A DNA stretch of 64,000 nucleotides from Rhizobium brockwellii (GTDB lineage Bacteria > Pseudomonadota > Alphaproteobacteria > Rhizobiales > Rhizobiaceae): NCBI RefSeq assembly GCF_000769405.2, contig NZ_CP053439.1, positions 1,426,001 to 1,490,000 on the forward strand. Direction: 5' to 3'. The notes beneath the pieces were generated by a model. The model made no database searches, had not been told where the DNA came from, and saw nothing but the letters and a program-made list of their open reading frames with translations. Shown here piece after piece: positions 1-20,252 of this stretch; position 1 is the first letter of the stretch; each line of letters starts with the position of its first letter. A program made the position numbers and the translations under genes.

Positions 1-883
1 CCTTGTGTGCTCGGCCGCTGACGGCCCGATGCCGCAGACACGCGAACACATTCTGCTGGCTCGCCAGGTTGGCGTTCCGGCAATCGTGGTGTTCCTGAAC
101 AAGGTCGACCAGGTTGACGACGCCGAGCTTCTCGAACTGGTCGAGCTCGAAGTTCGCGAACTGCTGTCGTCCTACGACTTCCCGGGCGACGATATCCCGA
201 TCGTCAAGGGTTCGGCGCTGGCCGCTCTCGAAGATTCGGACAAGAAGATCGGCGAAGACGCGATCCGCGAGCTGATGGCTGCTGTTGACGCCTACATCCC
301 GACGCCTGAGCGTCCGATCAACCTGCCGTTCCTGCTGCCGATCGAAGACGTGTTCTCGATCTCGGGCCGCGGTACGGTTGTGACCGGCCGCGTCGAGCGT
401 GGCATCGTCAAGGTTGGCGAGGAAGTCGAGATCGTCGGCATCCGCCCGACGACGAAGACGACGGTGACCGGCGTTGAAATGTTCCGCAAGCTGCTCGATC
501 AGGGCCAGGCTGGCGACAACATCGGCGCGCTGATCCGCGGCGTTACCCGTGATGGTGTTGAGCGTGGCCAGATTCTGTGCAAGCCGGGTTCGGTCAAGCC
601 GCACAAGAAGTTCATGGCTGAAGCCTACATCCTGACGAAGGAAGAGGGTGGCCGTCATACGCCGTTCTTCACCAACTACCGTCCGCAGTTCTACTTCCGC
701 ACGACCGACGTGACCGGCATCGTAACGCTGCCGGAAGGCACGGAGATGGTCATGCCGGGCGACAACGTCACGGTATCGGTCGAGCTGATCGTTCCGATCG
801 CGATGGAAGAAAAGCTGCGCTTCGCCATCCGCGAAGGCGGCCGCACCGTCGGCGCCGGTATCGTCGCGTCGATCGTCGAGTAA
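1..883 (+). CDS. tuf: Elongation factor Tu, first copy (5' end outside window)
   Basis: This is the C-terminal three quarters of EF-Tu, the GTPase that delivers aminoacyl-tRNA to the ribosome. The first whole codon is at base 2, and the G-domain NKVD motif for guanine recognition is visible, followed by domains 2 and 3 to the end IVASIVE. Over the shared 292 residues the protein is identical to the second tuf at 18923-20098. The DNA differs at only eight bases, all in third codon positions. Similarity stops at the stop codon. A strong terminator follows 28 bases later, so this copy ends its own transcription unit. Carrying two tuf genes is normal in Rhizobiaceae. The start lies outside the window. 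Confidence 0.98.
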   Translation, partial: LVCSAADGPMPQTREHILLARQVGVPAIVVFLNKVDQVDDAELLELVELEVRELLSSYDFPGDDIPIVKGSALAALEDSDKKIGEDAIRELMAAVDAYIPTPERPINLPFLLPIEDVFSISGRGTVVTGRVERGIVKVGEEVEIVGIRPTTKTTVTGVEMFRKLLDQGQAGDNIGALIRGVTRDGVERGQILCKPGSVKPHKKFMAEAYILTKEEGGRHTPFFTNYRPQFYFRTTDVTGIVTLPEGTEMVMPGDNVTVSVELIVPIAMEEKLRFAIREGGRTVGAGIVASIVE

Positions 884-910
884 CTTTCGAGTTATCCGCA
901 ATTATGAAGA

Positions 911-935
911 CCCCGCTGGAAACAGCGGGGTTTTT
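911..935 (+). terminator. Rho-independent terminator of the first tuf
   Basis: A perfect 8-bp stem (CCCCGCTG / CAGCGGGG) with a GAAA tetraloop is followed directly by TTTTT. It lies 28 bases after the tuf stop codon, the usual place for an intrinsic terminator. Confidence 0.93.
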
Positions 936-1085
936 CATTTTGATGGCTTCCTGTAGGTTTAACAGGTGTTGTAAAAATATCGTTAAGTTGGCCTGTCACA
1001 GTATTTTGTTCATCTCACGTTCAGAAACCGGTTTGTGATTGGACCAATGTAGTCCAGACTCCTCCTTGCAAAGAGGAGAGCCCGG

Positions 1086-1220
1086 ATGATTCCAAAGGCC
1101 ACATTCGCTGCGACGATATTCGCGATGTATGTTTTCACGATGTTTTTCATCGCTGCAATACCGCAAGAAGTTGTTCAGTCTGCCGTAGTGCAGATTGGCG
1201 AGGTAAGTGTCGTCAAGTGA
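1086..1220 (+). CDS. Possible 44-aa membrane peptide, unknown function
   Basis: This short ORF starts ATG ATT CCA and ends TGA. It encodes 44 residues with one hydrophobic, Phe/Met/Ala-rich stretch at about residues 6-25, consistent with a single membrane helix or an uncleaved signal. A purine-rich ribosome site (GAGGAG, 1073-1078) lies at good spacing. That site is the 3' arm of a 6-bp inverted repeat with CTCCTC at 1059-1064, so the ribosome site could be masked in the RNA. The ORF lies between the tuf terminator and the next gene, with nothing else to explain the interval. I do not recognise a family. It could be a chance ORF; the paired start signal and hydrophobic pattern are the only support. 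Confidence 0.4.
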   Translation: MIPKATFAATIFAMYVFTMFFIAAIPQEVVQSAVVQIGEVSVVK

Positions 1221-1391
1221 CGACCTTTGCCGAACATCGCAGGGTTCTGCGGTGATCGGAAATAATCGGTCAGGTGCTCCCGGATAGGATGCTCCTGGCG
1301 ACGCGGGGGTGAACCCTTGCAGGACGCTCGCTTGCTCTTCGCGCGGAAGCGTCTATCTATGCCTCCGATTTCATGACGCGGAGGATATTCC

Positions 1392-2285
1392 ATGAAGAGA
1401 CGTATTCTATTCACCGGCGGTTCGGGCAAGGCAGGTCGCCATGCGGTGCCGTGGCTCGTCAATGCCGGCTACGAGGTTCACAACCTCGATCTCGTGCCGC
1501 TCGATAGCCCCGGCGTCACCAATCTCATCGCCGACATCACCGATAGCGGTCAGGTCTTCAACGCGCTTTCGATGCATCGCGATTTTCCCGATCTCGACGC
1601 GGGCAGGGGCGTGCAGCCCTTCGACGCCGTCGTGCATTTCGCCGCCATCCCGCGCATCCTGATCAAGCCCGACAACGAAACCTTCCGCATCAACACGATG
1701 GGCACATATAATGTCATCGAGGCGGCGGTAAAGCTCGGCATCCGGAAGATCATCGTCGCATCGAGCGAGACGACCTACGGCGTCTGCTTCGCCGAAGGCC
1801 ATCGCGATTTCCACCAGTTCCCGCTGGAGGAGGACTACGACGTCAATCCGATGGATTCCTACGGCCTTTCCAAAGTGGTCAACGAAAAGACGGCGCGCGC
1901 CTTTGCCGAACGTTCGGGTTTCGACATTTATGCGCTACGCATCGGCAACGTCATCGAGCCTGACGAATACGAGAAGTTTCCGACCTATTTCGCCAATCCC
2001 GAGTTGCGCAAGCGAATCGCCTGGAGCTATATCGACGCCCGCGACCTCGGGCAGATCTGCCATCTCTGCATCGAGAAGGACGGCCTCGGCTACCAGGTCT
2101 TCAACGCCGCCAACGACACCGTCTCGGCCAATACGCCATCGAAAGAGCTTGCGAAGCGATTCTTTCCGAACGTGCCTTTCACCCGCGAGATCGGCGAATA
2201 TGAGGGCCTGCTCTCCAACCGCAAGATCCGCGAGGTGCTGGGTTTTAAGGAAGAACACGATTGGCGGAAGTATGTGAAGGTCTGA
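1392..2285 (+). CDS. NAD(P)-dependent epimerase/dehydratase, extended SDR family
   Basis: The protein has 297 residues. The N-terminus has the Rossmann dinucleotide motif TGGSGKAG (residues 8-15), then the HFAAI motif near residue 84, a Ser-Ser-Glu-Thr-Thr active-site segment near 125-129, and the catalytic YGLSK (YxxxK) near 155-159. These place it in the extended short-chain dehydrogenase family acting on nucleotide sugars, uronates or related substrates. The length suits uronate dehydrogenase-like or small epimerase members, but the substrate cannot be assigned. It stands alone between the tuf terminator and tRNA-Trp, with 168 bases before the tRNA, so it is probably a single-gene unit unrelated to translation. 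Confidence 0.85.
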   Translation: MKRRILFTGGSGKAGRHAVPWLVNAGYEVHNLDLVPLDSPGVTNLIADITDSGQVFNALSMHRDFPDLDAGRGVQPFDAVVHFAAIPRILIKPDNETFRINTMGTYNVIEAAVKLGIRKIIVASSETTYGVCFAEGHRDFHQFPLEEDYDVNPMDSYGLSKVVNEKTARAFAERSGFDIYALRIGNVIEPDEYEKFPTYFANPELRKRIAWSYIDARDLGQICHLCIEKDGLGYQVFNAANDTVSANTPSKELAKRFFPNVPFTREIGEYEGLLSNRKIREVLGFKEEHDWRKYVKV

Positions 2286-2361
2286 ATGGACCGTGGTTCC
2301 GCGACTGAAAGGCCGATCGCTCGCATATCAGGAGAATGGCCTTGAAAATCGAAAATCGTGC

Positions 2362-2390
2362 TTGCCAATCCCGTGTCGTCGTCTTAAAGG
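2362..2390 (+). promoter_or_regulatory. Weak candidate promoter for tRNA-Trp/secE-nusG
   Basis: TTGCCA and TAAAGG are separated by exactly 17 bases, and the -10 element ends 63 bases before the tRNA. The -35 matches the consensus at five of six bases, the -10 only at three. The position fits a promoter for the tRNA and perhaps for secE-nusG downstream, but sequence alone gives low certainty. Confidence 0.25.
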
Positions 2391-2453
2391 GAGCGCCATG
2401 CTTTTCAGCAGCGATTTGCGGGCCTTGGCCCAGGCGCTGAATGATCGGTATGA

Positions 2454-2529
<76 letters not shown>

Positions 2530-2724
2530 TTTTCCTGGATGCGGGACAGCGCGGACATGCTCGCGGCATTTCCGGCTGGGGATTGATTGGTGGCAAGTAA
2601 TTTCGTTAAACTTCGGTTTCCCTCTTGTGTATTCGGAAATCGGTGTTTATTTAGGGTTCAACAGACACGCGGTGCGTGGGGCTGATAGTTTCAGCTTTAC
2701 GCGCCGTAATTGCGTGGGCAGTCG

Positions 2725-2925
2725 ATGGCATCCAAATCCAATCCGTTTACGTTTCTGCAGCAGGTTCGCTCCGAGACGTCCAAAGTTACATGGCCGTCGC
2801 GCCGCGAGACCATGATCTCGACGGTCATGGTGCTGGTGATGGTGGTTTTCGCCGCGCTGTTTTTCTTTGCCGCTGACCAGCTGATCGGCTGGGCTCTGAG
2901 CTTCGTGCTGAATACCGGCAACTGA
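2725..2925 (+). CDS. secE: Preprotein translocase subunit SecE
   Basis: This 66-aa protein is the small essential subunit that clamps SecY in the inner-membrane translocon. It has a short cytoplasmic amphipathic segment with the conserved VTWPSRRE motif at about residues 22-29, then one membrane helix (about 36-62). That is the single-TM SecE form usual outside enterics. I chose ATG at 2725 (MASKSNPF) over an upstream TTG because the family begins there. It is followed 17 bases later by nusG, the classical pair. Confidence 0.95.
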   Translation: MASKSNPFTFLQQVRSETSKVTWPSRRETMISTVMVLVMVVFAALFFFAADQLIGWALSFVLNTGN

Positions 2926-2942
2926 TACGGGTGGAGATGAAA

Positions 2943-3473
2943 ATGGCGGCACGTTGGTACATCGTCCACGCATATTCCAATTTTGAAAAGAAGGTGGCTG
3001 AAGATATCGAGAACAAGGCTCGCCAGAAGGGGCTTGAGCACCTGTTCGAGAAGATCCTCGTGCCGACCGAAAAGGTGGTGGAAGTGCGTCGCGGCCGCAA
3101 GGTCGATTCCGAGCGCAAGTTTTTCCCGGGCTATGTCATGGTTCGCGCCAATCTGACGGACGAAGCCTACCACCTGATCAAGAATACGCCGAAGGTCACG
3201 GGTTTCCTCGGCTCCGACAACAAGCCAGTTCCGATTCCGGACTATGAGGCCGAGCGCATTCTCGGTCAGGTCCAGGAAGGTGTCGAGCGGCCGAAGGCCT
3301 CGATTACCTTCGAGATCGGCGAGCAGGTCCGCGTTTCCGACGGCCCGTTCGCTTCGTTCAACGGCACGGTTCAGGATGTGGACGAAGAGCGTTCGCGCCT
3401 GAAGGTGGAAGTGTCGATCTTCGGCCGCGCAACGCCGGTCGAGTTGGAATACGCTCAGGTCGAGAAGGTCTGA
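2943..3473 (+). CDS. nusG: Transcription elongation/antitermination factor NusG
   Basis: The protein has 176 residues. The N-terminal NGN domain (WYIVHAYSNFEKKV onward) binds the RNA polymerase clamp. The C-terminal KOW domain (about residues 125-176, with VSDGPFASFNGTV) contacts Rho or ribosomal S10. The start at 2943 is chosen because GGAG at 2932-2935 is spaced correctly for it; the ATG at 2937 is too close. It is co-oriented with secE and precedes rplK by 177 bases. Confidence 0.97.
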   Translation: MAARWYIVHAYSNFEKKVAEDIENKARQKGLEHLFEKILVPTEKVVEVRRGRKVDSERKFFPGYVMVRANLTDEAYHLIKNTPKVTGFLGSDNKPVPIPDYEAERILGQVQEGVERPKASITFEIGEQVRVSDGPFASFNGTVQDVDEERSRLKVEVSIFGRATPVELEYAQVEKV

Positions 3474-3545
3474 TTGCGAGAGACTGGAGGCTGGCCCTTG
3501 CGGCCTGTCTCCTGCGGACCTTGTCCGCATCCGCGTGGAAGGTGA

Positions 3546-3629
3546 GGGGTCTTAGCCGGACCCTAATGATCCGCACCACGCAACCGCAGCCGCCGGAGAG
3601 ATCCGGCATCACGGGCCGGGCGACCGGCC
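3546..3629 (+). promoter_or_regulatory. Structured leader of rplKA (candidate L1 autoregulatory region)
   Basis: Two hairpins are visible in the 177-base nusG-rplK gap. One pairs GGGTC with GACCC around 3547-3563. The other is GGCCGG / CCGGCC with a GCGA tetraloop at 3614-3629, ending 21 bases before the rplK start. In other bacteria L1 represses the L11-L1 message by binding near the rplK start. That this is such a site is inference from position, not from a recognised L1 motif. Confidence 0.4.
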
Positions 3630-3650
3630 GTTCATGAAAGGCAGAGAGAT

Positions 3651-4082
3651 ATGGCTAAGAAAGTTGCAGGCCAGCTCAAGCTTCAGGTCAAGGCAGGATC
3701 GGCAAACCCGTCCCCGCCGATTGGTCCGGCGCTTGGTCAGCGTGGCATTAACATCATGGAATTCTGCAAGGCGTTCAATGCCGCCACGCAGGAAATGGAA
3801 AAGGGCATGCCGATTCCGGTCGTCATCACCTATTACCAGGACAAGTCCTTCACCTTCGCGATGAAGCAGCCGCCGGTCAGCTACTGGCTGAAGAAGGAAG
3901 CGAAGATCACGTCCGGTTCCAAGACCCCCGGCAAGGGCGCCAAGGCCGGCTCCCTCACCAAGGCTCAGATCAAGTCGATCGCAGAAGCCAAGATGAAGGA
4001 TCTGAACGCAGCGGATATCGAAGGTGCAATGGCGATGATCGAGGGCTCTGCCCGCGCCATGGGCCTGGAAGTGGTGGGTTAA
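3651..4082 (+). CDS. rplK: 50S ribosomal protein L11
   Basis: The 143-aa protein is full length for L11, which binds 23S rRNA at the GTPase-associated centre. The sequence [23 protein letters not shown] is the proline-rich conserved N-terminal motif for factor and RelA-related function. The C-terminal rRNA-binding domain includes [18 protein letters not shown]. rplA follows after 4 bases, so the two are one operon and probably translationally coupled. Confidence 0.98.
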   Translation: MAKKVAGQLKLQVKAGSANPSPPIGPALGQRGINIMEFCKAFNAATQEMEKGMPIPVVITYYQDKSFTFAMKQPPVSYWLKKEAKITSGSKTPGKGAKAGSLTKAQIKSIAEAKMKDLNAADIEGAMAMIEGSARAMGLEVVG

Positions 4083-4086
4083 GATC

Positions 4087-4788
4087 ATGGCTGGTAAGCG
4101 CACGCAGAAGATCAACGAAGGTGTTGATCCCACCAAGCTCTACGCTCTGACCCTGGCCATCGGCATGGTCAAGGAACGGGCTGTCGCCAAGTTCGACGAA
4201 ACCATCGAAGTCTCGATGAACCTCGGCGTCGACCCGCGCCATGCGGACCAGATGGTCCGCGGCGTCGTCAATCTGCCGAACGGCACGGGCCGTACGGTTC
4301 GCGTCGCCGTCTTCGCTCGTGGCGCCAAGGCTGACGAAGCCAAGGCCGCCGGTGCCGATATCGTCGGTGCCGAAGAGCTTGTCGAAATCGTCCAGGGCGG
4401 CAAGATCGAATTCGATCGCTGCATTGCCACCCCCGATATGATGCCGCTCGTCGGCCGTCTCGGTAAGGTTCTCGGCCCCCGCGGCATGATGCCGAACCCG
4501 AAGGTCGGCACCGTCACCATGGATGTCGCCGGAGCCGTCAAGGCTTCCAAGGGCGGCGCTGTCGAGTTCCGCGTCGAGAAGGCTGGCATCGTCCATGCCG
4601 GTATCGGCAAGGCCTCGTTCGACGCCAAGGCTCTGGAAGAAAACATCCGCGCCTTTGCTGACGCCGTCATCAAGGCGAAGCCGGCTGGCGCCAAGGGCAA
4701 CTATGTCAAGCGCGTGGCGATTTCCTCGACCATGGGCCCGGGCGTCAAGATCGAGCCCGGCTCGGTCACCGGAGCTTCGGCTGCGTAA
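4087..4788 (+). CDS. rplA: 50S ribosomal protein L1
   Basis: The 233-aa protein forms the mobile L1 stalk at the ribosomal E site. It carries the signature [14 protein letters not shown] at about residues 131-144 and the usual two-domain length. It follows rplK by 4 bases. In other bacteria L1 is the feedback regulator of this operon. Confidence 0.98.
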   Translation: MAGKRTQKINEGVDPTKLYALTLAIGMVKERAVAKFDETIEVSMNLGVDPRHADQMVRGVVNLPNGTGRTVRVAVFARGAKADEAKAAGADIVGAEELVEIVQGGKIEFDRCIATPDMMPLVGRLGKVLGPRGMMPNPKVGTVTMDVAGAVKASKGGAVEFRVEKAGIVHAGIGKASFDAKALEENIRAFADAVIKAKPAGAKGNYVKRVAISSTMGPGVKIEPGSVTGASAA

Positions 4789-4795
4789 GTTTATG

Positions 4796-5102
4796 GCCGG
4801 GCTTTAAGCCCGGCGACTGAATTTCCGGCCTCGCAAGGGGCCGGAATATTCCGGAGAAATCCGGAATCCTGTCCGAGATTGCAGGTGGTTTTCCCTTAAT
4901 CACTGTGCCTGCATGAGACGGGTAAGACCCGATTTGCATGAAGTTCGCTTCTAGGAACTCGGTTCGAGCCTTGGATGCCTTGTGCCTCTTTAGCCTTGAT
5001 TGGCGCGAGAGCGCGGGGGGACAGGATCCTCAAGCGTCGCTTGGGATCTCGCATGATCCCAGGAGGCAAAAGGCAACCGGCGGGCCCATTTTCGGTCCCG
5101 CC
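4796..5102 (+). promoter_or_regulatory. Long structured leader of rplJL (candidate L10 regulatory region)
   Basis: The 329-base rplA-rplJ interval has no convincing gene but many hairpins. GCCGGGC / GCCCGGC is at 4796-4814, TTCCGGCC / GGCCGGAA at 4823-4846, ATTCCGG / CCGGAAT at 4848-4867, TGGGATC / GATCCCA at 5042-5061, and a mismatched GGCGGG / CCCGCC stem at 5079-5102 ends near the ribosome site. Arms of the second and third overlap by repeated CCGGAA/TTCCGG, so alternative folds are possible. Bacterial rplJ leaders bind L10-(L12)n to repress translation; assigning that role here is by position. No terminator T-tract is present. Confidence 0.5.
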
Positions 5103-5117
5103 AACTGGAGATAGGCA

Positions 5118-5636
5118 GTGGAAAGAGCGGAAAAACGCGAATTCGTCACGGAACTGAACGAAGTCTTCAAGGCTTCGGGCTCAGTTGTCGTGGCCCACTA
5201 TGCTGGTGCCACAGTCGCGCAGATGAACGATTTTCGTTCGAAGATGCGCGCAGCTGGCGGCACCGTCAAAGTCGCGAAGAACCGCCTGGCCAAGATTGCC
5301 CTTCAGGGTACGGAAGCGGAAGGGATGTCCAATCTCTTCAAGGGTCAGACGCTGATTGCATACAGCACCGATCCGATCACCGCTCCGAAGGTCGTCATGG
5401 ATTTCGCCAAGACCAATGACAAGATCATTGTTCTGGGCGGCGCCATGGGAACAACCACGCTCAACGCCGATGCAGTCAAGTCGCTTGCGACCCTGCCTTC
5501 GCTCGATGAGTTGCGTGCGAAGCTGCTGGGCATGATCCAGACACCGGCTACCCGCATCGCTGGGGTTGTTGCAGCACCGGCAAGCCAGCTTGCTCGCGTG
5601 TTTGCGGCCTACGCCAAGAAGGACGAAGCCGCGTAA
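5118..5636 (+). CDS. rplJ: 50S ribosomal protein L10
   Basis: The 172-aa protein anchors the L7/L12 stalk on 23S rRNA. The N-terminal globular part has [18 protein letters not shown] and VKVAKNRL motifs. The C-terminal helix ending [12 protein letters not shown] is where L7/L12 dimers bind. The start is GTG at 5118, supported by GGAG at 5107-5110. rplL follows after 58 bases. Confidence 0.97.
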   Translation: MERAEKREFVTELNEVFKASGSVVVAHYAGATVAQMNDFRSKMRAAGGTVKVAKNRLAKIALQGTEAEGMSNLFKGQTLIAYSTDPITAPKVVMDFAKTNDKIIVLGGAMGTTTLNADAVKSLATLPSLDELRAKLLGMIQTPATRIAGVVAAPASQLARVFAAYAKKDEAA

Positions 5637-5694
5637 GGCGGTTTTTCGCTGTTTATAATCAACCGGTTCGAACCGAACAAAAGGAACTAGTAAA

Positions 5695-6072
5695 ATGGCT
5701 GATCTCGCAAAGATCGTTGACGACCTCTCCTCGCTGACCGTTCTGGAAGCTGCAGAACTGTCGAAGCTTCTCGAAGAAAAGTGGGGCGTTTCCGCTGCTG
5801 CTCCGGTAGCTGTTGCTGCCGCTGCCGGCGGTGCTGCTGCTGCTGTCGTTGAAGAAGAAAAGACCGAGTTCGACGTCATCCTCACGGATGTCGGTGCCAA
5901 CAAGATCAACGTCATCAAGGAAGTCCGCGCCATCACTGGTCTCGGCCTCAAGGAAGCCAAGGATCTCGTTGAAGCCGCTCCGAAGGCTGTCAAGGAAGGC
6001 GTCAACAAGGCTGAAGCCGCTGACATCAAGAAGAAGCTTGAAGACGCTGGCGCAAAGGCCGACGTCAAGTAA
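5695..6072 (+). CDS. rplL: 50S ribosomal protein L7/L12
   Basis: The 125-aa stalk protein recruits translation factors. It has an N-terminal dimerisation domain (residues 1-33), a flexible Ala-rich hinge (about 36-52), and the conserved C-terminal domain starting EKTEFDVIL with the factor-binding segment [18 protein letters not shown]. Codons are strongly optimised, as expected for a very abundant protein. Two strong hairpins follow before rpoB. Confidence 0.98.
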   Translation: MADLAKIVDDLSSLTVLEAAELSKLLEEKWGVSAAAPVAVAAAAGGAAAAVVEEEKTEFDVILTDVGANKINVIKEVRAITGLGLKEAKDLVEAAPKAVKEGVNKAEAADIKKKLEDAGAKADVK

Positions 6073-6086
6073 TCTTGAACTGCTTT

Positions 6087-6130
6087 TGGGAGGCAGTATC
6101 TCTACTGCCTCCCATTTGCCGTTTTTCTGA
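6087..6130 (+). terminator. Attenuator-like hairpin between rplL and rpoB
   Basis: A perfect 12-bp stem (TGGGAGGCAGTA / TACTGCCTCCCA) with TCTC loop spans 6087-6114. It is followed by TTTGCCGTTTTTC, an interrupted T-tract. It begins 14 bases after the rplL stop. Partial termination here would lower rpoBC relative to rplJL, as known at this junction in E. coli; the function here is inferred. Confidence 0.7.
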
Positions 6131-6134
6131 ACGA

Positions 6135-6172
6135 ATTACCCAAAAGCCGCGTCGAAACGGCTTTTGGGTAAT
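6135..6172 (+). promoter_or_regulatory. Second, perfect 15-bp hairpin between rplL and rpoB
   Basis: ATTACCCAAAAGCCG at 6135-6149 pairs perfectly with its complement at 6158-6172 around the 8-base loop CGTCGAAA. There is no continuous T-tract after it, so it is less like a terminator. A long uninterrupted duplex in this junction could be an RNase III processing site or a second attenuator; an RNase III site is known at the same junction in E. coli. Confidence 0.6.
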
Positions 6173-6335
6173 GGGTTCTTCAAAAGGATGGTCTCGCACC
6201 GAGGGCAGCACAGCAATCCGAGCTGAGCGTTTTCTGGGGTCGGACGAGATTGAATTACTCATTGATTGACGGGATCGACTGGCCATCGGTTCCCGTCCGT
6301 TGCAGGCCCGGGTGCAAGATTTTGAAGGAGCGACG

Positions 6336-10475
<4,140 letters not shown>

Positions 10476-10486
10476 GCACTTGATAG

Positions 10487-10514
10487 GGCGTGCGCTGCCA
10501 ATGCGGCGCACGCC
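10487..10514 (+). promoter_or_regulatory. GC-rich hairpin in the rpoB-rpoC gap
   Basis: GGCGTGCGC at 10487-10495 pairs with GCGCACGCC at 10506-10514, 11 bases after the rpoB stop. No T-tract follows, so it is not a standard terminator. It may shape mRNA processing in the 190-base gap. Nothing else in the gap looks coding. Confidence 0.4.
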
Positions 10515-10665
10515 GGTCCCACCGGGCGCCGTATCCGTGTCGGCCCGGGAGGGAAGTTTCGCCGCATCCAGCGGTTATTCTCGTTTAAGCGAGGGAGGCG
10601 GCTCCCGGGAAATTGCCGCCGATCATCGCATTTTGAGGGCGCTTTAGCCCATGAAGGAGACAGGC

Positions 10666-14874
<4,209 letters not shown>

Positions 14875-14900
14875 CCCGCCGCTGAAGTCTATGAAATTGA

Positions 14901-14936
14901 AAAACCGCCCGGAGCGATCCGGGCGGTTTTTGTTTT
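14901..14936 (+). terminator. Rho-independent terminator of rpoC
   Basis: A perfect 13-bp stem (AAAACCGCCCGGA / TCCGGGCGGTTTT, 14901-14930) with GCGA loop runs into TGTTTTATC. It lies 26 bases after the rpoC stop. Confidence 0.95.
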
Positions 14937-15015
14937 ATCTGCTCTGATTATCTGGCGGGGAGGGAGGCTGCTTCCGCTTATGCTGCCTTGACGGCGCCAG
15001 CGGTGGCTCCCAACC

Positions 15016-15309
15016 TCAGTTGAACCGGATGATCGCGACTTCGCCTTCGATGGCGCCCTGGTAGGCCGATGCGTGCGGCTCTTCGGCCGGGACCTCGGTC
15101 AGCATGCCGATCTGGTCGAGGTCTGCCTCGATGAAGCCTTCCTCGGCAAGGGCGTTCAAGGCCTCGCGTACGGCAGTGTCGTCGTCAGGCGCCTTCAGCA
15201 TGATGTGCAGGTCGATGCCTTCGCTGGCGTCGGACTCGTAGCCCTTGCCGATGATGATGAAGATCATCGGGCCGTCGAAATTATTGTCGTTATCAGGTGT
15301 CGTGATCAT
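15016..15309 (-). CDS. Small acidic protein, unknown function
   Basis: This 97-aa protein on the strand opposite to rpoC and rpsL starts MITTPDNDNNFDGPMIF. The start at 15309 is supported by AAGGACAGG just upstream on the minus strand; a longer reading to 15405 is possible but has no such signal. The protein is rich in Asp and Glu and shows a pattern compatible with a small alpha/beta fold: a strand (MIFIIIGKG), a second strand (IDLHIMLKAP), then a helix (DDDTAVREALNALAEEGF). No catalytic motif or membrane segment is seen. I do not recognise the family. It interrupts an otherwise one-directional ribosomal cluster, which suggests a later insertion or a separately regulated gene. Confidence 0.7.
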   Translation of the reverse strand: MITTPDNDNNFDGPMIFIIIGKGYESDASEGIDLHIMLKAPDDDTAVREALNALAEEGFIEADLDQIGMLTEVPAEEPHASAYQGAIEGEVAIIRFN

Positions 15310-15806
15310 CGCCTGTCCTTCGGCTCTTTGACGATTCGGTCGCTCGAATCCGGCTGGGAGGGCCGAACGCCGCAATTGCTGATTCCTTAACTGCTTTTGC
15401 TGCAATGCCCAAGTTTTTATCTTGGGGCACAGCCGTGAATTCGTCTAGAAGGATGAAACAGGGCGTTCGGCCGCCATATCAAGGCGATACGGCGAGTTTA
15501 TTTCTTAACCGGCCTTGACGAGACGGGAGGAAACCAGTAGTACCCCGGCCATCAGATCCCATGTGAGGCTTGGCTGTTCGGGGCGACTCGCCCTGAAGTT
15601 CACCTCAAACAAGGTTCTAAACGCACGTTGAAGTCATGATGCTGCACGCACGACGCATATTCTATGCGTCCTCTGCTCCTTGTGGTCCATCTGCGGAAGC
15701 GGATCGGGCCATATTTTGCGCATTGACGGAAAGCGCGCGTCACTGCCGGAGACGGCGCGAGTTCAAGCCCGCAAGGGTACTGAGATAAAACGTAAGGGAT
15801 GGTTGA
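15310..15806. other. Intergenic region upstream of rpsL
   Basis: This stretch of about 500 bases lies between the divergent small gene and rpsL and must hold promoters for both. A possible + strand promoter is TTGACG (15515-15520) with TAGTAC 17 bases further on, but the -10 match is poor. No convincing gene or long palindrome is seen. The rpsL start has GTAAGGGATGG upstream, a usable ribosome site. Confidence 0.5.
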
Positions 15807-16178
15807 ATGCCTACCGTAAACCAGCTGATCCGCAAGCCTCGCCAGGCGAACGTAAAGCGTAACAAGGTTCCCGCACTCCAGGAGAACCCGCAGAAGCGCG
15901 GCGTTTGCACGCGCGTCTACACGACGACGCCGAAGAAGCCGAACTCGGCTCTGCGTAAGGTCGCAAAGATCCGCCTGACCAACGGCTTCGAAGTCATTGG
16001 TTACATCCCCGGCGAAGGTCACAACCTTCAGGAACACTCCGTCGTCATGATCCGTGGCGGCCGCGTCAAGGACCTTCCGGGTGTCCGTTATCACATCATC
16101 CGCGGCGTTCTCGATACCCAGGGTGTCAAGAACCGCAAGCAGCGCCGCTCCAAGTACGGCGCGAAGCGTCCGAAGTAA
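15807..16178 (+). CDS. rpsL: 30S ribosomal protein S12
   Basis: The 123-aa decoding-centre protein contains [15 protein letters not shown] and [13 protein letters not shown], where streptomycin-resistance changes arise in other bacteria. The residues seen are the ordinary sensitive ones. It is the first gene of the str operon, followed by rpsG after 76 bases. Confidence 0.98.
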   Translation: MPTVNQLIRKPRQANVKRNKVPALQENPQKRGVCTRVYTTTPKKPNSALRKVAKIRLTNGFEVIGYIPGEGHNLQEHSVVMIRGGRVKDLPGVRYHIIRGVLDTQGVKNRKQRRSKYGAKRPK

Positions 16179-16236
16179 TTCGGTTTTTGAATAATCCGGC
16201 GCTGCGCGAGGTCCTCCGCGTCATGAAGCGCCTTAA

Positions 16237-16725
<489 letters not shown>

Positions 16726-16754
16726 TTCCGAACGGTATCGAAAGGCAGTCCACA

Positions 16755-18854
<2,100 letters not shown>

Positions 18855-18922
18855 CCGGAATACCAATTGACCGATAACAAGAATTAGATCCCTTCGGGGA
18901 CTAGCAAAACGGAGACCCGAAA

Positions 18923-20098
<1,176 letters not shown>

Positions 20099-20185
20099 TT
20101 AGCGGCTGGGCCACCTGGCCCAAGGAAAGGATAGGGACGCCGATCTCGGTGTCCCTCTCGATCTTTGAAACCGGTGGCCCGCTAA
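20099..20185 (+). promoter_or_regulatory. Structured leader between tuf and rpsJ
   Basis: Directly after the tuf stop, TTAGC (20099-20103) and GGGCCACC (20108-20115) can pair with GGTGGCCC (20173-20180) and GCTAA (20181-20185), leaving a 4-base bulge. Inside this long-range stem is a 10-bp hairpin at 20133-20156 (AGGGACGCCG / CGGTGTCCCT, ATCT loop, one G-T pair). No T-tract follows. Position suggests an S10-operon leader, possibly a ribosomal-protein binding site; this is inference. Confidence 0.55.
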
Positions 20186-20252
20186 CGTAACTGAAGGTAA
20201 GTCGTGTCCCTAAGTGGTGACACGCGGATAACAGACACAAGGATAAAGTCGA

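Noticed and set aside
4961..4970. GGTTCGAGCC, like a tRNA T arm, in the rplJ leader.
   Set aside because: No acceptor, D or anticodon arm can be built around it, so it is not a tRNA.
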